Assembly: GCA_030151985.1 (NCBI GenBank)
Contig: JASLDZ010000097.1
Coordinates: 1 to 16,224, forward strand
Direction of reading: 5' to 3'
From: Caulobacteraceae bacterium
GTDB taxonomy: Bacteria > Pseudomonadota > Alphaproteobacteria > Caulobacterales > Caulobacteraceae
Length of the DNA: 16,224 nt
The notes under the pieces were generated by a model that saw only the letters and a list, made by a program, of their open reading frames with translations, did no database searches and was not told the origin of the DNA. The translations under genes and the position numbers were made by a program. Below are positions 12,602 through 16,224 of the stretch, one piece after another. The first letter of the stretch is position 1; every line of letters begins with the position of its first letter.

Positions 12602-13681
12602 TCAGGCCTTCGGCGCGCGGTGCGGCGCGAGGCGGCGGAGCGGCGCGTAACGCTCCCGCAGCCACGCCTGCGCGGGAACCTCGACGCCGTGGAAGCTCGC
12701 CGCCGCCAGCGCGGTCGCGAACGCCGTGGCGGCGGCGAAGGCCAGGAGGTCCGGCCAGTGGAGCGTCGCCGTCAGCCAGCCGATCAGCGCCACGCCCAGG
12801 TTCTGGTGCAGCAGGTACAGGCTGTAGGAGATGCGCCCGAGGTAGGGCAGCGGCCCCCAGGGCAGCCGCACATGGCGCAGGAGCAGCACGGCCAGCGCGG
12901 CGGTGAGCCCCAGCACATAGGCGTGGCCCAGGAGCGAAGGCGCGCCGTTCACCTCGATGTCGCGCCAGTGGGCCGCATAGAGCGCGGCGGCGGCCAGCGC
13001 GCACCACAGGGCCGGCCAGTGGTTCCGCTCGAACGCCGCGAACCACAGCGCGACGCCCGCCAGGAAGAAGCCCATGTAGGGGGAGATGAGCACCGCCACC
13101 GCCAGTCCATGGCCGTGGGGCAGGAACTCCAGCACGGTCCCGATCGCCCCGACGCCGATCAGCCCGATCCAGAACCGTCCCTTCAGCGTCCAGAAGGCGA
13201 GCGCGATCCAGAGGTAGAACTTCACCTCGACCGCGAGGCTCCAGTACACGCCGTCCACGAACTGGCCGCCCAGGTTGGTCGGGATCATGGTCAGGGTCAG
13301 CAGGAAGTCCTTGAACGTCACCTGCAAAGCGGGTGGTCCCAGCAAGCGCATCGCCAGGAAGGTCACCACCGCCGCGACGACCAGCGCCGGATAGAGGCGG
13401 GAGAAGCGGCGGAAGGCGAACTCCAGCACTTCGCGGGACTTCAGCAGCGTCATCGCGATCACCACGCCGGAGATCACGAAGAAGACGTGCACCCCGTACT
13501 TCCCCACCTGCAGCAGCGGGGAATACAGGTGGCTGTAGTGCGTCAGGTCCGGGCCGCTGTAGTTCGGCGTCCAGCGCAGCAGGTAGTGGAAGACCAGGAC
13601 CGAGAAGATCAGGATGGCGCGGAAGGCGTCGATGACGTCGTTCCGGCCCCCTTCGGCGGACCGGACCGCGGCGGCTCCCAC
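12602..13681 (-). CDS. Acyltransferase 3 family membrane protein (OafA-like)
   Basis: This 359-residue integral membrane protein has about ten hydrophobic segments. It begins with a short cytoplasmic N-terminus and the family motif DAFRAI (18-23; Asp18, Arg21), His32 in LVFHYLL, the GVHVFFVISGVVI block, FAFRRFSRLYP and YWSLAVEVKFYL. These match PF01757, which O-acylates sugars or other envelope molecules using cytoplasmic acyl-CoA. The start is GTG at 13679-13681, four bases after the HlyD stop, with GAGAGGG about eight bases upstream. No suitable ATG lies before the conserved Asp-Phe-Arg motif. The GTG of the phosphatase follows two bases after its stop. Co-transcription with a type I exporter suggests that the secreted product, or a glycan near it, is acylated; this is inference. 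Confidence 0.93.
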   Translation of the reverse strand: MGAAAVRSAEGGRNDVIDAFRAILIFSVLVFHYLLRWTPNYSGPDLTHYSHLYSPLLQVGKYGVHVFFVISGVVIAMTLLKSREVLEFAFRRFSRLYPALVVAAVVTFLAMRLLGPPALQVTFKDFLLTLTMIPTNLGGQFVDGVYWSLAVEVKFYLWIALAFWTLKGRFWIGLIGVGAIGTVLEFLPHGHGLAVAVLISPYMGFFLAGVALWFAAFERNHWPALWCALAAAALYAAHWRDIEVNGAPSLLGHAYVLGLTAALAVLLLRHVRLPWGPLPYLGRISYSLYLLHQNLGVALIGWLTATLHWPDLLAFAAATAFATALAAASFHGVEVPAQAWLRERYAPLRRLAPHRAPKA

Positions 13682-13685
13682 GCCC

Positions 13686-15053
13686 TCAGCCCTCTCGGAA
13701 GGCGCTGCTGAAGGCCGCCTGCACCGGCTGGAGCAGGTACTGCAGCATGGTGCGCGCGCCGCCGTCGACCATGATCTCCGCCGGCATGCCGGGCGTCAGC
13801 ACCTGGTCGCCGAGCTTCTTGCGCTCGGCCGGCGTCACCGTCGCGCGGACCTCGTAGTAGCGCTGCCCGGTCTTCTGGTCGGTCAGTGCGTCGGCCGAGA
13901 CGTAGGAGACCTTGGCGTCGAGCTGGGGCGTGGTCTGCACGTTCAGCCCTGAAAACTTGATGTGCGCCTTCTGGCCGACCTTGATGTTCTCGACGTCGTT
14001 GGGGCGCAGCTTGCCGGTCACCTCCAGGTCGGCGGTGGGCACGATGTCGAGCACGGGCTCGCCCGGCTTGATCACCCCGCCGACGGTGGCGATGTGGCGT
14101 TCCAGCACGATACCGTCGACCGGACTCTTGATGACGGTGCGGGAGAGCACCTGCGCCTGGTCCGCCATCTTCTCCTGCAGCTGCAGCGTCTCGGTGATGA
14201 CGTCGGACAGGCGCTTGGACGACTCCTGGCGGCTCTGCGCGTCGATCTGCACCGCCTGCATGCGCTTCTCGCCCATCATGGTGTGGGCCTGGCTGATCTG
14301 CGCCTGGGTGGAGCCCAGCGAGCCTTCGAGGTTGGCCTGGTTGCGTTGCAGCTCCAGGAGGCGGGTCTTGGGCGCGAAGCCCTGCTTGTAGAGCCCCTCG
14401 ACGCCCTTGGCCTCCTCGGCGATCAGCTTGTCCTGGCTGGCGATGCTCTGGGTCTGGGCGTTCAGGCCGGTGACCTGGTCGCCCAGGCTGGCGACCTGTT
14501 GGGTCAGCACCGCCTTCTGCGCGGAGCGGCCGTTGCGACGGTCGGCCAGCACCTTGGTCTCGGCCATCATGACGCTCTTCACGGCCGGGTCGTCCTTGTT
14601 GTCCAGGAGCTCCTTGGGCCACACCAGGGGCGCGCCGGAGATGTCGGCCTCCAGCATCGCGCGCTCGCCCAGGTGGTCGAGGTACTGCTGGCGCACGACG
14701 TTGTACTGGGCCTTGGCCAGGGCGTCGTCGAGCACGACCAGCACCTGCCCGGCCTTCACGTGCTCGCCTTCCTTGACGTTGAGGGTGCGAATGATGCCGC
14801 CGTCTAGGTGCTGGATCACCTGGCGCGCGCTCTGGGTGGAGACCGCGCCGTTGGCGTTCACGCCTCGGTTCAGCGGGGCGAAGGCGGTCCACCCGAAGAT
14901 GGCGGCGATCGTCACCGCCATGACGATCCACACGACGCGCAGGAGCTTGCCGCCGGCCAGCGGCTCGCTGTCGCTCAGGTGCGCGTCGAGGAGCTCGTAG
15001 TTCGCCGTCGCCAGCGCGCGGCTCTCGTAGGTGGTGATGGGCGGCTTGGCCAT
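13686..15053 (-). CDS. HlyD-family membrane fusion protein, type I secretion
   Basis: This 455-residue periplasmic adaptor links the inner-membrane ABC transporter with a TolC-like outer-membrane channel. A short cytoplasmic N-terminus is followed by one membrane helix (about 38-60). The first lipoyl half has HLDGGIIRTLNVKEGEHVKA (82-101). A long coiled-coil hairpin runs from about 115 to 300, Gln/Leu/Ala-rich. The second lipoyl half has TVIKSPVDGIVLERHIATVG, with a beta-barrel region after it. The C-terminus ends with RTMLQYLLQPVQAAFSSAFR, characteristic of the PrtE/HlyD type I branch. Length is normal. The ATG lies three bases after the ABC transporter stop, with an AAGG motif upstream. No outer-membrane partner or substrate gene is within the window. 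Confidence 0.95.
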   Translation of the reverse strand: MAKPPITTYESRALATANYELLDAHLSDSEPLAGGKLLRVVWIVMAVTIAAIFGWTAFAPLNRGVNANGAVSTQSARQVIQHLDGGIIRTLNVKEGEHVKAGQVLVVLDDALAKAQYNVVRQQYLDHLGERAMLEADISGAPLVWPKELLDNKDDPAVKSVMMAETKVLADRRNGRSAQKAVLTQQVASLGDQVTGLNAQTQSIASQDKLIAEEAKGVEGLYKQGFAPKTRLLELQRNQANLEGSLGSTQAQISQAHTMMGEKRMQAVQIDAQSRQESSKRLSDVITETLQLQEKMADQAQVLSRTVIKSPVDGIVLERHIATVGGVIKPGEPVLDIVPTADLEVTGKLRPNDVENIKVGQKAHIKFSGLNVQTTPQLDAKVSYVSADALTDQKTGQRYYEVRATVTPAERKKLGDQVLTPGMPAEIMVDGGARTMLQYLLQPVQAAFSSAFREG

Positions 15054-15056
15054 GGG

Positions 15057-16224
15057 TCAGGAAGCCTTCTTGGCGGCGGTCGGCGCGGCGCTGCTTTGGC
15101 CCTGCGCCTGCGGCGGAAGCTTGACGATCGAGGGCAGCACCTCCTTCGTCGGCCCGAACTGGCGCAGCTTGCCCTGGTCCATGACGGCGATGAAATCGGC
15201 CTGCTGCACGTGGCTGGGCCGGTGGGCGACGAGGAAGATGGTCTTCTTCTGTGCGCGGAGCTCGGCGATCATGCGCCAGAACAGCTCCTCGGCCTCGCCG
15301 TCGAGCGCGGAGGTGGGCTCGTCGAGCAGGAGCAGGCGCGGGTCCCCGTAGACGGCGCGGGCCAGGCCCAGACGCTGCTTCTGCCCGCCCGACAGCGTGC
15401 CGCCGCCCTCGCCGATCTCGGTGTCGTAGCCGTCGGGCAGATCCAGGATCATCGGGTGCGCGCCGGAGAGCTTGGCGGCCTTCAGCACGCCGTCGTCGTC
15501 CACCGGACCGAAGCGGCGGATGTTCTCCGCCACCGTGCCGCGATGGAGCAGGGTGGTCTGCGGCAGGAAGCCGATGTGGGGGCCGAGCGCGTCGCGCCGC
15601 CACTGGCCGATCTCGGCCCCGTCGATGCGGATGGTGCCGGCGCTGGCGGGCGCGGCGCCGGCGATCAGGTGCAGCAGCGAGGTCTTGCCCGAGCCGGACT
15701 TGCCCACCACGCCGATCATGGCGCCGGCGGGGGCGTTGAAGCTGACGTTGTTCAGGATCACGACCCGCCGCTCGCTGTCGGCGAAGCTCACGCCCTGCAG
15801 CGAGATCAAGCCTTGCGGGGCGGGCAGGGCGGTCGGGCGCGCCTCGGCCGCGTCGGCGGCGAACACGAAGGCCTGCAGGCTGTTCAGCGCCACGCGGGCC
15901 GCCACGAACCGCCGCCAGCCGGAGATGCAGGCCTCGATCGGCCCCACCGCGCGGGCGCCGATCAGAGAGGCGGCCACGATCGAGCCGGAGGTGAGCTTCT
16001 GGTTCAGCACCAGCCAGGCCGCCAGCGCCAGCGCCATGATCTGCAGCGACAGGCGAAGGCTCCGCACGAAGGCGCTGGCGCGGGCCCCGTCGATCGACAC
16101 CGCCTCGCCGAGCCGCCCGGCGTAGCGCGCGGCGAACACCCAGCGGTCCAGGAGCGCGCCGGTGAAGCCCATCGACTGGGAGGCCGGGGCGGACTGCAGC
16201 ACGTCGTCGGCCAGCCGCGCCCCA
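15057..16224 (-). CDS. Type I secretion system permease/ATPase, PrtD family (5' partial)
   Basis: The frame stays open through the right edge, so the N-terminus and most membrane helices lie outside; a GTG at 16202 falls inside the coding frame and is not the start. The last part of the membrane domain is visible (about 15960-16080). The nucleotide-binding domain follows: Walker A GKSGSGKTS near 15680-15705, Q-loop LPQTTLLHRGTV near 15535-15570, signature LSGGQKQR near 15370-15395, Walker B LLLLDEPTSALD near 15300-15340 and H-loop VAHRPS near 15217-15234. The short Ala/Lys tail is nonconserved. PrtD-type proteins export unprocessed proteins with C-terminal signals in one step across both membranes. 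An N-terminal peptidase domain cannot be excluded, since that part is not in the window. Confidence 0.93.
   Translation of the reverse strand, partial: GARLADDVLQSAPASQSMGFTGALLDRWVFAARYAGRLGEAVSIDGARASAFVRSLRLSLQIMALALAAWLVLNQKLTSGSIVAASLIGARAVGPIEACISGWRRFVAARVALNSLQAFVFAADAAEARPTALPAPQGLISLQGVSFADSERRVVILNNVSFNAPAGAMIGVVGKSGSGKTSLLHLIAGAAPASAGTIRIDGAEIGQWRRDALGPHIGFLPQTTLLHRGTVAENIRRFGPVDDDGVLKAAKLSGAHPMILDLPDGYDTEIGEGGGTLSGGQKQRLGLARAVYGDPRLLLLDEPTSALDGEAEELFWRMIAELRAQKKTIFLVAHRPSHVQQADFIAVMDQGKLRQFGPTKEVLPSIVKLPPQAQGQSSAAPTAAKKAS

Noticed and set aside
13609..15603. 664-residue minus-strand frame overlapping the secretion genes
   Set aside because: It is a shifted frame of the ABC transporter, HlyD and acyltransferase genes, with Arg/Gly/Pro-rich composition and no motif.
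13686..16224. S-layer exporter RsaDE
   Set aside because: The gene types match, but no RsaA-like substrate or the usual neighbouring LPS genes are seen, and a PrtD/HlyD pair alone does not identify the substrate.

Overview
The window is about 70% GC or more, tightly packed, and shows no mobile elements, RNA genes or CRISPR. Gene content and protein style suggest an alphaproteobacterium, most likely of the Caulobacterales (Caulobacter/Phenylobacterium-like). This placement is an inference from family resemblance; there is no rRNA or marker gene to prove it.

Layout. (1) Positions 1-2492, plus strand: a YdbH-YnbE-YdbL envelope lipid-transport operon, with ydbH running off the left edge. It ends in a G-free pyrimidine tract and a composite inverted repeat (2507-2632). 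(2) Positions 6549-2653, minus strand: four tightly coupled genes, in order a DUF7064/DUF7065-type protein, an ACAD10/LvaA-like phosphotransferase, a DUF6285 (possibly LvaB-like) protein and a cytochrome P450. Together they look like an uncharacterised pathway that hydroxylates a lipid-like or terpenoid-like compound and phosphorylates a hydroxyl group. (3) Positions 6695-8452: a divergent pair, a TolA-like coiled-coil protein (minus) and an exported repeat protein with a C-terminal peptidoglycan-binding domain (plus). (4) Positions 8547-10190: an ATP-dependent DNA ligase of the cisplatin-damage-response type, without its usual repair partners. (5) Positions 10200-10731, minus: two very small single-span membrane proteins around an AT-richer spacer full of dyads. 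(6) Positions 10939-11817, plus: a divergent WecG/TagA/CpsF glycosyltransferase that probably starts at TTG. (7) Positions 16224-11814, minus: a type I secretion ABC transporter (cut by the right edge), its HlyD-family membrane fusion protein, an OafA-like acyltransferase and a PPP-type phosphatase, spaced 3-4 bases apart.

The glycosyltransferase and the phosphatase are tail to tail and share the palindrome CTAG, so each TAG stop lies inside the other gene. The glycosyltransferase, acyltransferase and type I exporter next to each other suggest envelope or exopolysaccharide modification plus export, but no secreted substrate is visible.

The best candidate for an undescribed system is the four-gene P450/kinase module at 2653-6549. 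No gap longer than about 210 bases lacks a gene.
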